Translations under genes and position numbers: made by a program
Notes under the pieces: model-generated
Told to the model about the DNA's origin: nothing
Seen by the model: the letters and a program-made list of their open reading frames with translations, nothing else
The model's database searches: none
NCBI RefSeq assembly: GCF_030064125.1
Contig: NZ_CP125957.1
Location: 3,968,001 to 4,032,000, forward strand
DNA length: 64,000 bases
Direction of reading: 5' to 3'
Origin: Pseudomonas sp. G2-4
GTDB lineage: Bacteria; Pseudomonadota; Gammaproteobacteria; Pseudomonadales; Pseudomonadaceae
Shown: in pieces, positions 31,866 to 41,212 of the stretch
Layout of the letters: each line of letters starts with the position of its first letter
Position numbering within the stretch: position 1 is the first letter of the stretch

Positions 31866-32222
31866 GACATGACTCCTTGAGGGGGGGTGGATGCCTTTAT
31901 GGTCCGGCCACGGGGGGTGTCTGCGTGAGTTAAACGTTGTTAATTTTTTGGGGACTGGAGTGTTAAAAAACTCCGCTTTTGTGGCGAGGGAGCTTGCTCC
32001 CGCTGGACTGCGCAGCAGTCCCAGGACTGACATCCGGGTGTGTCAGGTTTAGTAGGGTTGGGCTTTGGGGGCCGCTTCGCGGCCCAGCGGGAGCAAGCTC
32101 CCTCGCCACAGGGGTTCTGTGTTTGGAAGGTAACGGGGAAGCCCCGCCGTTGCGCTTGACGCAAAACCTGACGAATATGCTCGGGTACCGCCCAGCACCC
32201 GCACCAGAATACTGAGAGCAAC
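31866..32222. other. Divergent intergenic region, hydrolase and NTPase regulator
   Basis: The 357-base gap is largely a REP pair (31980-32110). AT-rich sequence at 31930-31970 is the likely promoter zone of the hydrolase gene and 32111-32222 that of the regulator. I could not assign promoters firmly. Confidence 0.5.
31980..32110. repeat. REP pair (REPIN), long spacer
   Basis: TGTGGCGAGGGAGCTTGCTC at 31980 and its inverted copy ending at 32110 flank about 80 bases, with inner GGACTGCGCAGCAGTCC and GCCGCTTCGCGGC hairpins. Confidence 0.9.
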
Positions 32223-35027
32223 ATGAGCCATTACCTCAACCTGCCCGTCGAACAGACCGTGCATTTCGGCCCTTACCGAGTTCATCCTCGCCAGCGCCTG
32301 GTGCTGGAGGCCGGGCAACCGTTGCGCCTGGGACGGCGGGCGGTAGAGATTCTGCTGGTATTGCTCGAACACGCCGGGCAGGTGGTGAGCAAACAGCAAC
32401 TGATCGCCCGCGTCTGGCCCACGAGCGTCGTGGAAGACACCAACCTGCGGGTGCACGTCGCGGCCCTGCGCAAGGCCCTGGGAGATGGTCAGGCTGGCCA
32501 GCGCTACATCGTCACCGTGGCGCAACGTGGCTACAGTTTTGTCGCGCCGGTGTCGCTCGAACCCCTCGAAGAACTGGCGCGCATCCCTCATCCGTCTCTG
32601 GCCCACAATCTGCCGTTGCGACGCACGCGAATGATCGGTCGCCAGGCCCTGGTAGAAACGTTGGTGGCCCAGCTGCCGCGAAAACGCTTTATCACGCTGG
32701 TGGGTACTGGTGGCATCGGCAAGACCACCGTCGCCCTGCGAGTCGCCGAACAGTTGATCGGCCACTACCGCGACGGCACCTATCTGCTGGACCTGGCAGC
32801 GCTCAACGATCCGGCCATGATTGCCCCCAACCTGTGTGCGCTGCTGGACCTGCCGTTGCAGGACGGCGACTCACCAGAGAACATCGCCCGACAGCTCAAG
32901 GCGCGGCATCTGTTGATGGTGATCGACAACTGCGAGCACCTGATCGATACCGTCGCCGTACTCTGCGAAACCCTGTTGCGCGGCGCCCCTCACCTGCATG
33001 TCCTGGCCACCAGCCGCGAAAGCTTGCGTGCCGAAGGCGAGCATGTGCAGCGCCTGGATGCCCTGGCGTTTCCGCCGCGTGAGATGCCCAGCGAGGGTTA
33101 TCCCGCCGTGGAATACCCGGCATTGCAACTGTTCGCCGAACGGGCGATGGCCAGCCATGACGACTTCGAGCTGACCGACCCACAGGTGCCATTGGTGATC
33201 GATATTTGCCAGCGGCTGGACGGCATTCCCCTGGCCATCGAGCTGGCCGCTGCTCAAATCGGCCGCTTCGGGCTGGAGGAACTTCACCGACAATTGCAAG
33301 ACAGTATCACCCTTCTCCACAACGACAGCGACGCCGCTCCACGCCAGCAAACCCTGCGCGCTACGCTGGACTGGAGCTTCGCGTTGCTCACCCCTTGCGA
33401 GCAGACCTGCCTGCGGCGACTGGCGGTGTTCATGGGCAGTTTCAACCTGGTATCGGCCGCGGCAGTGATCGTCGGCCAGCACGTAGCGCCCGACCAGGTG
33501 CTGGTGTCGGTCAGCCAGTTGGTCGCCAAGTCATTGCTCAACGTAGAGATCGGCGATGAAGAGGTGCGCTACCGCCTGCTGGATACCACCCGCAGCCATG
33601 CCATGGAGAAACTGGCCGAGGCCGGGGAAACGGCAGCCAGCCAGGAGCGCCACGCCGAGCGTTGCCTGACACTGATGGAACAGGCCGAAAAGGACTGGGG
33701 GAACACGCCCGCACGGCTGTGGATCGCCCGCTACGCCGCCTATCGCGATGACATCCGTGCGGCGCTCGATCGGGGGTTGGGCCCGCAGGGCTCCCACGCG
33801 GTAGCGATCCGCCTGACCGCCCGCACCCTGCCCCTTTGGCAAGAACTGTCGCTGCTCAAGGAGCACGGGCTTTACGTCAGCAAAGCGCTGAAACTCATAC
33901 ACGCCAGCCCCTCGCCCTGCCCAAGGTTGACCCTCGCCCTGGAACTGGCCCACGCCAGTTTCAATTACCACACCGAGGGTGGTACGCCGGCGACTGTCCG
34001 CGCCTTCGTCAAGGCCCGGCATCTGGCGCAGCAATGCCAGGACCTGACCAGCGAACTGCGGGCGGTGTCGGGGCGCATGACCGTCAACCTCAGTCTCGGC
34101 CACTATCAGGAGGCGCTGGAGCAAAGTCAGGATTTCGACCGCCTGGGCCTGCATGGAGATCCGAATCTCGCCTTGAGCACCCAACGCCTGCGAGTGCTGG
34201 CGTTGCATTTCAGCGGCGATCAGCGCGCAGCCCGGCGCGATGCCGAACAGGTGATCCAGCGCCTGGCCCAGAGCGGTCATCTCAGCCGCTTCACCCAAGG
34301 CTTCGGCGTGCAATACGATCAGAGCGTGGCCGCGCTGACGGTTCTGGCGCGCATCCTCTGGCTGCAAGGCTTTGCCGAAAAAGCCCGGCGCACCGCCAAC
34401 CTCGCACTGCAGATTGCCATGCAGATCAACCATGGCATCTCGATCTGCTACACCCTGGCAATCACCGGTTGTGTAATCGCCCTCTACAACGGCGACCACT
34501 CAGTTGCCCGGGAAAGGCTTGAACTGTTGAAGCAACAGGCCAGGAAGCATTCGGTGATGCTTTTCCATGATTGGGCCTGCCACTACGAGTGCGCACTCGA
34601 TGGCGCTCCCTTGGCGGCAAGCCGGACCAACGGGCTGATTCAGGATATCGTTGTCACCCTACGGGCCGACTGCGTCAGCCCGGCGCAACTTGAGCGCGCG
34701 CGCAGTGGCGCCGCGGGCTGGTGCACAGCGGAGGTCCTGCGGGCCGGCGCCGAAACCTGGCTGGCACAAAACGACCCGTCCCTTGAGGGCCGCGCCGAAG
34801 AGCAGTTGCTAAATGCACTGGCCGTGGCCCGGCATCACAATGCCCTGGCCTGGGAACTGCGCAGCGCCATGTCCCTGGCCCGACTATGGAAACGCCGGGG
34901 CCAGGACCTCGCCGCACGGGACCTGCTTGGGCCGGTCTATCGACGTTTCACCGAAGGATTCGACACCCCCGACCTACAGCAAGCCAACGCGCTGCTGCAA
35001 ACGCTGAGTCAACAACTCGGGCACTGA
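32223..35027 (+). CDS. Winged-helix NTPase transcriptional regulator (STAND type)
   Basis: A 934-residue signal-transduction ATPase. Residues about 14-108 are an OmpR-type winged helix (LGRRAVEILLVLLEHAGQVV, HVAALRKALGD). An NB-ARC-like NTPase follows with Walker A GTGGIGKTT at 161-169 and Walker B LLMVIDNCEHL at 230-240. The C-terminal 450 residues are helical and TPR-like, probably the ligand-sensing part. Such regulators are common and mostly unstudied. The 3' end overlaps by 54 bases the end of the convergent paralogue at 34974. It faces the divergent hydrolase gene. Confidence 0.88.
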   Translation: MSHYLNLPVEQTVHFGPYRVHPRQRLVLEAGQPLRLGRRAVEILLVLLEHAGQVVSKQQLIARVWPTSVVEDTNLRVHVAALRKALGDGQAGQRYIVTVAQRGYSFVAPVSLEPLEELARIPHPSLAHNLPLRRTRMIGRQALVETLVAQLPRKRFITLVGTGGIGKTTVALRVAEQLIGHYRDGTYLLDLAALNDPAMIAPNLCALLDLPLQDGDSPENIARQLKARHLLMVIDNCEHLIDTVAVLCETLLRGAPHLHVLATSRESLRAEGEHVQRLDALAFPPREMPSEGYPAVEYPALQLFAERAMASHDDFELTDPQVPLVIDICQRLDGIPLAIELAAAQIGRFGLEELHRQLQDSITLLHNDSDAAPRQQTLRATLDWSFALLTPCEQTCLRRLAVFMGSFNLVSAAAVIVGQHVAPDQVLVSVSQLVAKSLLNVEIGDEEVRYRLLDTTRSHAMEKLAEAGETAASQERHAERCLTLMEQAEKDWGNTPARLWIARYAAYRDDIRAALDRGLGPQGSHAVAIRLTARTLPLWQELSLLKEHGLYVSKALKLIHASPSPCPRLTLALELAHASFNYHTEGGTPATVRAFVKARHLAQQCQDLTSELRAVSGRMTVNLSLGHYQEALEQSQDFDRLGLHGDPNLALSTQRLRVLALHFSGDQRAARRDAEQVIQRLAQSGHLSRFTQGFGVQYDQSVAALTVLARILWLQGFAEKARRTANLALQIAMQINHGISICYTLAITGCVIALYNGDHSVARERLELLKQQARKHSVMLFHDWACHYECALDGAPLAASRTNGLIQDIVVTLRADCVSPAQLERARSGAAGWCTAEVLRAGAETWLAQNDPSLEGRAEEQLLNALAVARHHNALAWELRSAMSLARLWKRRGQDLAARDLLGPVYRRFTEGFDTPDLQQANALLQTLSQQLGH

Positions 35028-36461
35028 GCGGCACGGCCCCCAGGCCTCTTGCAGCACATAACGCCGATGGAGCGTCTGCCACTGACCAGTGCGCCGCAAC
35101 TTTTCCAGGACATAGGCGCGGGTGGTGTGGAGCAAGTGAAACCGAACGCCGTCCGCGCGCTGCTCGACCACCACCAGCGATTGGCTCACCAGCCGTGACA
35201 ACAACCAGGGCAATTGCCCGATACCCAGCTCGGCGCAACTGATCACGGCCATCACCGCCTTGAGGGTAAAGGGTTCATCGAACACCGCCAGGCGCTGCAG
35301 CACCGCTTGCTCGTCAGTACTCAAGCGCTGGAAACTCCAATCCAGCGAGGCCTCCAGGCTTCGGTGGCGGGCCACCGCCGTGCGTCGTCCATGGCTCAAG
35401 AGCGACAATCCATGATCCAGCTGCTCCAGCACCCCAGCCACGCCCAGCGCATCGACCTGGGCTGCCGCCAGCTCCAATGCCAGCGGCAACCCGTCCAGGC
35501 GCTGGCCTATCTGGGCAAGGATGACCCAGTCGCGCTCATCCGGCTTGAAGCCTTGCTGGCGGGCACCAACCAGATCGATCAACAACTGCACGGCCGGGCA
35601 CGCCGCGATCTGATGCGCAGGCGCAAGGTCCGACGCCACCGCCAGGCCCTGCAACTGCACAACGCTTTCATCCGCGATACCCAAGGGTTCGCGGCTACTC
35701 ACCAACAGCGACACCCCAGGTGCCGAGTGCAGTGCCCGAGCCAGCGCCTGACAGGCGTCGAGCACATGTTCGCAGCCATCGAGCACCAGCAGCATTCGAC
35801 GGGGTGCCAGTTGCCGGTCCAGGTGCTCATCTTGCAAGCCGAGCGTGCGGGCGATCTGCGCCAACAACTGCGATGAGTCGCTGACGGTAGACAGGTCAAA
35901 AAACCAGGCACCGTCGTCAAAATATTCCAGCAACAACTCCGCTACCCGCAGCACCACGGTGCTCTTGCCGACACCACCTGGACCGGTCACCGTGGTCAGG
36001 GGTTGTCGGGGCACTTCGGCCAATAACCGCCCCAGCACTTTGTCGCGCCCCATTACCGGACTCAGGCGGGCGGGCAGGTTATGCCGCTCAGGCAATCGGG
36101 AGGCCCGCCGTTCGACAGCTGCCTCCAAGGCCACGGGGGCAGCAAAGCAATAGCCCTGCCGGGGATGATTGAGGATGTAGCGACAGCCGTCCCGCCCATC
36201 ACCGAAGGCCCGCCGCAGCGCAGCAATGTGCACTCGCAGGTTGATGTCTTCCACGATGCTGTCGGGCCAGACGCGCGCGATCAGCGCTTGCTTGCTGACG
36301 AAGGTGCCGGCTTGCTCGACCAGTACCTGAAGGATATCCAGGGCACGTCCGCCCAGCGCCAGCGGTTTGCCCTCACAGGTGACCAGCCGCTGCTGCCGGT
36401 AAAAGGCAAACGGACCGAAGCCCACCGCCGGCTCGGTATCGGGTTTGACGAAACTGTTCAT
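34974..36461 (-). CDS. Winged-helix NTPase regulator, short form lacking the helical repeat
   Basis: A 495-residue paralogue of the convergent neighbour. It has an OmpR-type winged helix (about 14-108), Walker A GPGGVGKST at 160-168 and Walker B MLLVLDGCEHVLDA, then the ARC2-like helical region. It stops near residue 495, so the long TPR-like sensor domain seen in the 934-residue paralogue is absent. Its last 18 codons lie antisense to the end of that gene. ATG 36461 begins MNSFVKPD; upstream in-frame codons have no ribosome-binding support. It may be truncated or a natural short form. Confidence 0.82.
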   Translation of the reverse strand: MNSFVKPDTEPAVGFGPFAFYRQQRLVTCEGKPLALGGRALDILQVLVEQAGTFVSKQALIARVWPDSIVEDINLRVHIAALRRAFGDGRDGCRYILNHPRQGYCFAAPVALEAAVERRASRLPERHNLPARLSPVMGRDKVLGRLLAEVPRQPLTTVTGPGGVGKSTVVLRVAELLLEYFDDGAWFFDLSTVSDSSQLLAQIARTLGLQDEHLDRQLAPRRMLLVLDGCEHVLDACQALARALHSAPGVSLLVSSREPLGIADESVVQLQGLAVASDLAPAHQIAACPAVQLLIDLVGARQQGFKPDERDWVILAQIGQRLDGLPLALELAAAQVDALGVAGVLEQLDHGLSLLSHGRRTAVARHRSLEASLDWSFQRLSTDEQAVLQRLAVFDEPFTLKAVMAVISCAELGIGQLPWLLSRLVSQSLVVVEQRADGVRFHLLHTTRAYVLEKLRRTGQWQTLHRRYVLQEAWGPCRSVPELLTQRLQQRVGLL

Positions 36462-36643
36462 GGGCGATCCAGCGCCGGCTAACCGGGCGAGCATGACGTT
36501 GCGGATCAGCGAACGCGTCTGCCCTGGCTCCTGCGCATCCTTTCCAGAGGGTTCGCGGTTATCTTGGCAGGCACTGCCCGCAGGACAATGCTGGCACAGG
36601 GAGCGTCACGGACATCTCGATGCCCTGGACGGACATCGAAGGC

Positions 36644-37594
36644 TCAACTGAACTGCTGGCGATACTGCACCGGGGTCAGGCCGAGCTTTTCACTGAACAG
36701 GAAACGCATGTGTCGCACACTGCCGAAGCCACTGCGAAATGCCACGGTCTTGAGGGGCAGGTCAGTGGTTTCCAGCAACTGGCGGGCCCGGTCGATGCGC
36801 GCGCCTTGCAGGAACTCCATGGGTGTCATTTTCACCTCACGGGCGAAGACCCGGGCAAAATGCCGCGAACTCATGGCCGCCAGCGCCGCCATGCGTTCAA
36901 TGGTGAAGGGTTCCTCCAGATGCTCCATCACATGATTCTGCACCCGGGTAATGGCCGTCTCCTGCGCCGCCACCGCCGCCACCAACGGACTGAACTGCGC
37001 CTGCCCGCCCTGGCGTTTCATCACCACCAGCAGAACCTTGGCCACATCCAACGCGACTTTGCGGCCGTGGTCTTGCGCGACGATGGACAGCGCCAGGTCG
37101 ATACCGGCGGTGACGCCGCCGGAGGTGATCAGGCGCCGGTCCTGCAGGAAGATCTTGTCGGTTTCCACCCGTGCCTTGGGGAAACGCCGGACCAGGCGTT
37201 CGGTGTAATGCCAGTGGGTGGTGACGCGGTAACCGTCGAGCAATCCAGCCTCACCGAGCACAAAGGCCCCGGTACAAATGGAGCCGTAGCGTGTGGCCCG
37301 TTGTGCCGCCGCTCGCAGCCATGTGTGCAGGCCCGGGTGTTGATCGTTGTAGGCCCCCGGCCCGCCCGGCACCAGCAATACGTCATAGGCCGCCCAGGCC
37401 TGGTCGATATGAATATCGGCCTGCACCATCACGCCATTGGACGCCCGCAACGCGCCGCGCTCGGTACCCAGGGTCAGCAGGTGATAACGATGGTCCGGCT
37501 CGAGATAGCGATTGGCGATGGAAAACACTTCAAGCGGCCCGGCCATGTCGAGCAGCAAAAAATCCGGGAACAACACCATTGCAACGGTTTTCAT
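36644..37594 (-). CDS. GlxA/AraC-type regulator with DJ-1/PfpI domain
   Basis: A 316-residue regulator with an N-terminal DJ-1/PfpI-like domain (residues 1-170; VLFPDFLLLDMAGPLEVFS, GSICTGAFVLGEAGLL with the nucleophile-elbow cysteine in SICTGA). The C-terminal AraC double helix-turn-helix follows (MAALAAMSSRHFARVFAREV, and FRSGFGSVRHMRFLFSEKLG). Such GlxA-family proteins often sense metabolites or amines. The start MKTVAMVLFP lacks an obvious ribosome-binding site; GTG five codons upstream is an alternative. It is divergent from the pirin gene across a REP pair, so pirin may be its target. Confidence 0.88.
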   Translation of the reverse strand: MKTVAMVLFPDFLLLDMAGPLEVFSIANRYLEPDHRYHLLTLGTERGALRASNGVMVQADIHIDQAWAAYDVLLVPGGPGAYNDQHPGLHTWLRAAAQRATRYGSICTGAFVLGEAGLLDGYRVTTHWHYTERLVRRFPKARVETDKIFLQDRRLITSGGVTAGIDLALSIVAQDHGRKVALDVAKVLLVVMKRQGGQAQFSPLVAAVAAQETAITRVQNHVMEHLEEPFTIERMAALAAMSSRHFARVFAREVKMTPMEFLQGARIDRARQLLETTDLPLKTVAFRSGFGSVRHMRFLFSEKLGLTPVQYRQQFS

Positions 37595-37964
37595 TGGGGC
37601 ATACACCAAAAAATCCAGGTGAGCGCAGCGAAGCCTGATGTTCGCCAACTCAAACCCTGGAATGAAACCCCGTGGGAGCGAGCTTGCTCGCGATAGCGGA
37701 GTGTCAAACGACATTGAAGCAAGCTGAACGGACGCTATCGCGAGCAAGCTCGCTCCCACAGGGGTCGTCGTTTAATTGAGGGCATCAGTCATCCCTTGCA
37801 TTATGGCGAAACGAAGCGCCTGCTGGTGACATTTGAGCATTGTCTACTCAAAACGGACAGTCTTTCGTTTTTCACCTGCTTATTGAATGGTTCGACAACC
37901 ATTAACCTTCTTCTGAACCCGGCGAACGGCCACAGCCGTCCCCCACTGAACCAGGAGAACTACC
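37595..37964. other. Divergent intergenic region, GlxA-type regulator and pirin
   Basis: A 370-base gap. It has a REP pair at 37671-37761 and an AT-rich promoter-like stretch at 37840-37920 ahead of pirin. No gene is supported. Confidence 0.5.
37671..37761. repeat. REP pair (REPIN)
   Basis: CGTGGGAGCGAGCTTGCTCG at 37671 and the copy ending at 37761 pair over about 27 bases including CGATAGCG/CGCTATCG, with 35 bases between. Confidence 0.9.
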
Positions 37965-38687
37965 ATGCTGACCCTTCGCAAAGCTTCGGACCGCGGTATC
38001 GCTCGCCACGGCTGGCTGACCTCGTTCCATACGTTTTCTTTCGCCAGCTACCGCAACGTCAATGAACAGGGCTTCTCCGACCTGTTGGTCATCAACGACG
38101 ACCGGGTCGCGGCCGCCAAGGGCTTCGGCCAGCACCCTCATCGGGACATGGAGATTTTCTCCTATGTGCTCGAAGGCGCGCTGGAGCATAAGGACACCCT
38201 GGGCACCGGCTCGGTCATTCGTCCGGGCGATGTGCAATTGATGAGTGCCGGTAGCGGCGTGGCCCACAGTGAGTTCAATCACAGCGCCGACGAGTTGGTG
38301 CACTTCCTGCAAATCTGGATCGTGCCCAACGTCAGTGGCGCCACGCCGCGCTATCAGCAAGAGCACTTCAGCGCCGAACAAAAACGCGGGCGCCTGCAAT
38401 TGATCATTTCCCCGGACGGCACCGAGGGCTCGCTGCAGGTGCGCCAGGACGCGCGGGTTTATGCCGGGCTGTTCGATGGGCAAGAAAGCGCCACCCTGCC
38501 CCTGGCACCCGATCGTTATGCCTACGTGCATGTGGCCCGAGGCAGTGTCGAGCTTAATGGTGTGCCACTACAGGAAGGTGACGGTGTGCGAGTGCGCGAA
38601 GAGCAGGCATTGACGCTGAGCAACGGCCAGGATGCCGAGGTGCTGGTGTTTGATCTGCGGCCGCAGGAACTGCCGCAAATGCCATGA
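37965..38687 (+). CDS. Pirin family protein
   Basis: A 240-residue bicupin of the pirin/YhhW family. The N-terminal cupin holds the metal-site pattern GFGQHPHRDMEIFSYVLEGA (residues about 58-77) with two histidines, and later H and E residues in GVAHSEFNHS. YhhW has quercetinase activity and bacterial pirins modulate central metabolism or redox signalling. AGGAG lies upstream of ATG 37965, and a terminator follows. Its pairing with a divergent GlxA-type regulator suggests local control. Confidence 0.92.
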   Translation: MLTLRKASDRGIARHGWLTSFHTFSFASYRNVNEQGFSDLLVINDDRVAAAKGFGQHPHRDMEIFSYVLEGALEHKDTLGTGSVIRPGDVQLMSAGSGVAHSEFNHSADELVHFLQIWIVPNVSGATPRYQQEHFSAEQKRGRLQLIISPDGTEGSLQVRQDARVYAGLFDGQESATLPLAPDRYAYVHVARGSVELNGVPLQEGDGVRVREEQALTLSNGQDAEVLVFDLRPQELPQMP

Positions 38688-38710
38688 GGCCAGGATCCCG
38701 CCCCCCTGAA

Positions 38711-38742
38711 AAACCGATGCCTGTAGGGGCATCGGTTTTTTT
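38711..38742 (+). terminator. Terminator of pirin gene
   Basis: AAACCGATGCC at 38711-38721 pairs with GGCATCGGTTT at 38728-38738 and runs into TTTT. Confidence 0.9.
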
Positions 38743-38993
38743 GCTCTCCAGCAACCCGGATCACCCGCTACATCTCGTACGGCAACACACCGCCCGCCCG
38801 TTGATCGGCTAGTTGTGAGCACTCTGGTTGCGTGCGAGCCAAAGTCGTCTATAAAGTTCAATTCACAAGGTGGTTTTTTGACTAATAATGCTCAACCGTC
38901 CGGCTGAATTGTTGACTCAGTGTTACAAGCCGAGCAAAATGATCTCACTTTGCCACTGCCTCTCTTAGCTTCAGTTTATTCATGGAAGAATGC
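38743..38993. other. Intergenic region after the pirin terminator
   Basis: With the terminator this makes a gene-free stretch of about 306 bases. It is more AT-rich than its surroundings near 38850-38990, consistent with a promoter for the next small gene. I see no repeat or further gene. Confidence 0.5.
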
Positions 38994-39395
38994 ATGAAAA
39001 CGGTCATATCGTTTGCGGTACTTTTCGTAGCGTGCGGCGCCACAGCGGACGTGCAGAAAATCAAATATAACTACGACGATTCGGATGCCGAATATGCCAT
39101 CGTCTCGTTTGCAGAAAGTGGCTCCGCCATTCAGGCCACCGTACGAAGAACAGGCTCTTACTTCACCAGCTACACAAGACTGGAACTCGATTGCGCCAAA
39201 CGCCATGTCCGTCACATGGGCATGTACAGCAGCGTCGAGGATCTGGAAAACGTCAAGTTTGATGAGATGCAGGGGCGAATTGTCGAGGGTACGGTAGCCG
39301 ACGAAGTGGGGAAAGTCCTCTGTAATGGCTCCACCTTGACCGCCTCGCAGCCCGATGAACTGTCGGCTGAAGCACAACCCGACGACAAGAGCTGA
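38994..39395 (+). CDS. Small exported protein of unknown function
   Basis: A 133-residue protein with a plausible signal peptide (MKTVISFAVLFVACGATA, then DVQKIK) and no recognisable family. The mature part is hydrophilic with two cysteines (LELDCAK and GKVLCNG) that could form one disulfide. GGAAGA is close ahead of ATG 38994. It has its own AT-rich upstream region and a following hairpin, so it is a stand-alone unit. Base composition is lower in GC than neighbours, hinting at an accessory gene. Confidence 0.65.
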   Translation: MKTVISFAVLFVACGATADVQKIKYNYDDSDAEYAIVSFAESGSAIQATVRRTGSYFTSYTRLELDCAKRHVRHMGMYSSVEDLENVKFDEMQGRIVEGTVADEVGKVLCNGSTLTASQPDELSAEAQPDDKS

Positions 39396-39400
39396 TTCCG

Positions 39401-39420
39401 ACGCCGCTAGTCTGCGGCGT
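39401..39420 (+). terminator. Hairpin after the small exported protein gene
   Basis: ACGCCGC, loop TAGTCT, GCGGCGT, followed by TATCTTT. It is placed six bases after the stop codon. Confidence 0.7.
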
Positions 39421-39616
39421 TATCTTTCGCACCCGCTGCGAAAGTCACTACAGGGCAAAATGCTCTGACATGGATGTCTTCGTATTGGATGGCGCGCGCT
39501 TTGCGACGACCCGCCACCCAATACTGCAAGACCCTTTATTTCTGCGCAGACAGAAAAAGGCAACCTGACCCGATCACCTGAAATGCCCGTCTCCCTTTGG
39601 CGGGTGGGGAAGATTC

Positions 39617-39823
39617 ATGCACGCAAAAAAGATCTTCGAGTTTCTGATGTCGCTGCTGGTTTACGTTCTGGTCTCACTGCTTTGGTTCGGCTATGCGGTG
39701 CCGGCCATGATCGAACAAGACTCCGACCTCACATTGATCGTAGCCGCTACCGGTTCGATTATCTGGATGTGTGCCACCGGCTGTATCGTTCTGTACATGA
39801 TCCAAAGGGTTCGTGCGACCTGA
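39617..39823 (+). CDS. Small two-helix membrane protein
   Basis: A 68-residue protein with two membrane helices (FEFLMSLLVYVLVSLLWFGY and LIVAATGSIIWMCATGCIVL) joined by a short acidic loop. GGGGAAG lies eight bases before the start. I do not recognise the family and no neighbour indicates a role. An overlapping longer frame in another register has no such coherent hydrophobic pattern and was not called. Confidence 0.6.
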   Translation: MHAKKIFEFLMSLLVYVLVSLLWFGYAVPAMIEQDSDLTLIVAATGSIIWMCATGCIVLYMIQRVRAT

Positions 39824-39882
39824 TCGAGGGATCGGGCCGCTTGGCTGCGTTTGCTGCCCAGCAAACCCGTTAAACCACCACT

Positions 39883-40926
39883 TCAGCGCAACGCTTGCTT
39901 TCGCTCAAGCTTGGAACGGTAGCTGCCCGGCGGAACGCCGAAAAAATCCCGGAAACGACGCTGAAAGTGCGGCGAGCTGACGAAGCCCGTCGCCACGGCG
40001 ATTTCCGTCACGGAACGATTGGTTTGCTGGATGAGTTGGCGCGCACGCGTCAGGCGCAACTCCAGGTAATAACGCGTGGGAGTCGCCCCGAGAAAGCTGC
40101 AGAACCGCCGTTCCAACTGTCGCTTGGAAATCTTCACGCAGGCTGCCAGCTCATCGATGGTCAAGGGTTCCTCGACGTTTTGCCACATCAGCTCCAGAGC
40201 CAGCTTGAGACTTTCCGGCAGCGTCGGGTCCGTCTCGACGAAGACCGGCGGCAGGTCCGTTGCATCATCGCCTGACTCATCGCACCGAAGAATCTCCTCG
40301 ATGGCGCCCACCAGCGCCTGCCCTCCCGTCTTGCTGATCAACTGGAGCATCATGCGCAGCGAACTGTTCGCGCCAGCACAACTGACCCGCTCCCGGTCAA
40401 TGACATAGGCCCGGCTGGACACCTTCACGAGGGGAAACATCTCCGTCATCATGGCGCGGCTTTCCGGGTGGACGGCGCATTCAAAACCATCGAGCAGGTT
40501 GGCATCGGCGACAAAAAAGACACCGTTCCACAGGCCACCCACTATCGCCCCGGACGCAGCATTGGCGCGTAGCTTGCGCCGCAGCAAAGGCAGGCCTTGC
40601 AATTTCACGCGAAAGCCCCCGGCGACGATCAAGACGTCCTGGTTTTCCGGCAATTGCGCCAGCTCGATATCGGCGGAGATGACGATCCCCAGGTCACTCG
40701 TCACCTGACACCCCGACGCCCCCACCGTCAACACCTCGTAGAGGGGCATGTCGCTCATCAGGTTGGCGGTGACCAGCGCGTCCACCGCGCCGGTAAAGGA
40801 CATCATCGAAAAATTGTCCATCAATACAAACGCGACACGGATCGGCACCTGGTCGGCAGGTGGCGCCCCGAGTGGCCGATAAGCCATGTTCTTGTTTTTA
40901 AGTACGCTCTCGAATGCGCTTGGCAT
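39883..40926 (-). CDS. GlxA/AraC-type regulator (GbdR/CdhR-like class)
   Basis: A 347-residue regulator with an N-terminal DJ-1/PfpI-like sensing domain (VAFVLMDNFSMMSFTGAVDA; GGLWNGVFFVADANLLDGF) and a C-terminal AraC domain (LAACVKISKRQLERRFCSFL; FVSSPHFQRRFRDFFGVPPG). The layout and motifs fit the Pseudomonas group that includes GbdR, CdhR and ArgR, sensors of betaine, carnitine and arginine. GAGG sits just ahead of ATG 40926. It is divergent from a chemoreceptor and lies at the left edge of genes for methylated-amine use, so a role there is a reasonable inference. Confidence 0.87.
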   Translation of the reverse strand: MPSAFESVLKNKNMAYRPLGAPPADQVPIRVAFVLMDNFSMMSFTGAVDALVTANLMSDMPLYEVLTVGASGCQVTSDLGIVISADIELAQLPENQDVLIVAGGFRVKLQGLPLLRRKLRANAASGAIVGGLWNGVFFVADANLLDGFECAVHPESRAMMTEMFPLVKVSSRAYVIDRERVSCAGANSSLRMMLQLISKTGGQALVGAIEEILRCDESGDDATDLPPVFVETDPTLPESLKLALELMWQNVEEPLTIDELAACVKISKRQLERRFCSFLGATPTRYYLELRLTRARQLIQQTNRSVTEIAVATGFVSSPHFQRRFRDFFGVPPGSYRSKLERKQALR

Positions 40927-41212
40927 AGGGCCTCGTTGATACAGGGAGACGATCAGGACTTGCCTGACTCTGACGCCTTGAGAAAAAGGCAACGCGATGC
41001 AGAGCCGTCGCCGCTATCTTCCAGATTAGCGAGGTTGTCTGCAATCGCCTGCCGCAGCCGATAAGCATCCGGTTATAGCTGATCGACCTAAAGTACATTG
41101 GACTTTGGTCGATACGCTATAGGTAGACATGGGCGCGCCACCTCCAGATTCGCAACGCTCACAGCTAATGTTTCCGCCGTTCCAACTCTTATAAATACCT
41201 GCGGGAGAAGTC

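Noticed and set aside
32871..33482. Open frames in other registers within the 934-residue NTPase gene
   Set aside because: They are out-of-frame or antisense readings of a gene with clear Walker motifs.
36021..36060. A possible frameshift or split gene joining the short NTPase regulator to the GlxA-type gene upstream
   Set aside because: Both have complete N-terminal domains and separate starts; the 182-base gap carries no coding similarity to either.
25969..38000. Regularly recurring short palindromes as a possible CRISPR array
   Set aside because: Copies are kilobases apart, inverted in pairs and lie in separate intergenic gaps; this is the REP pattern.
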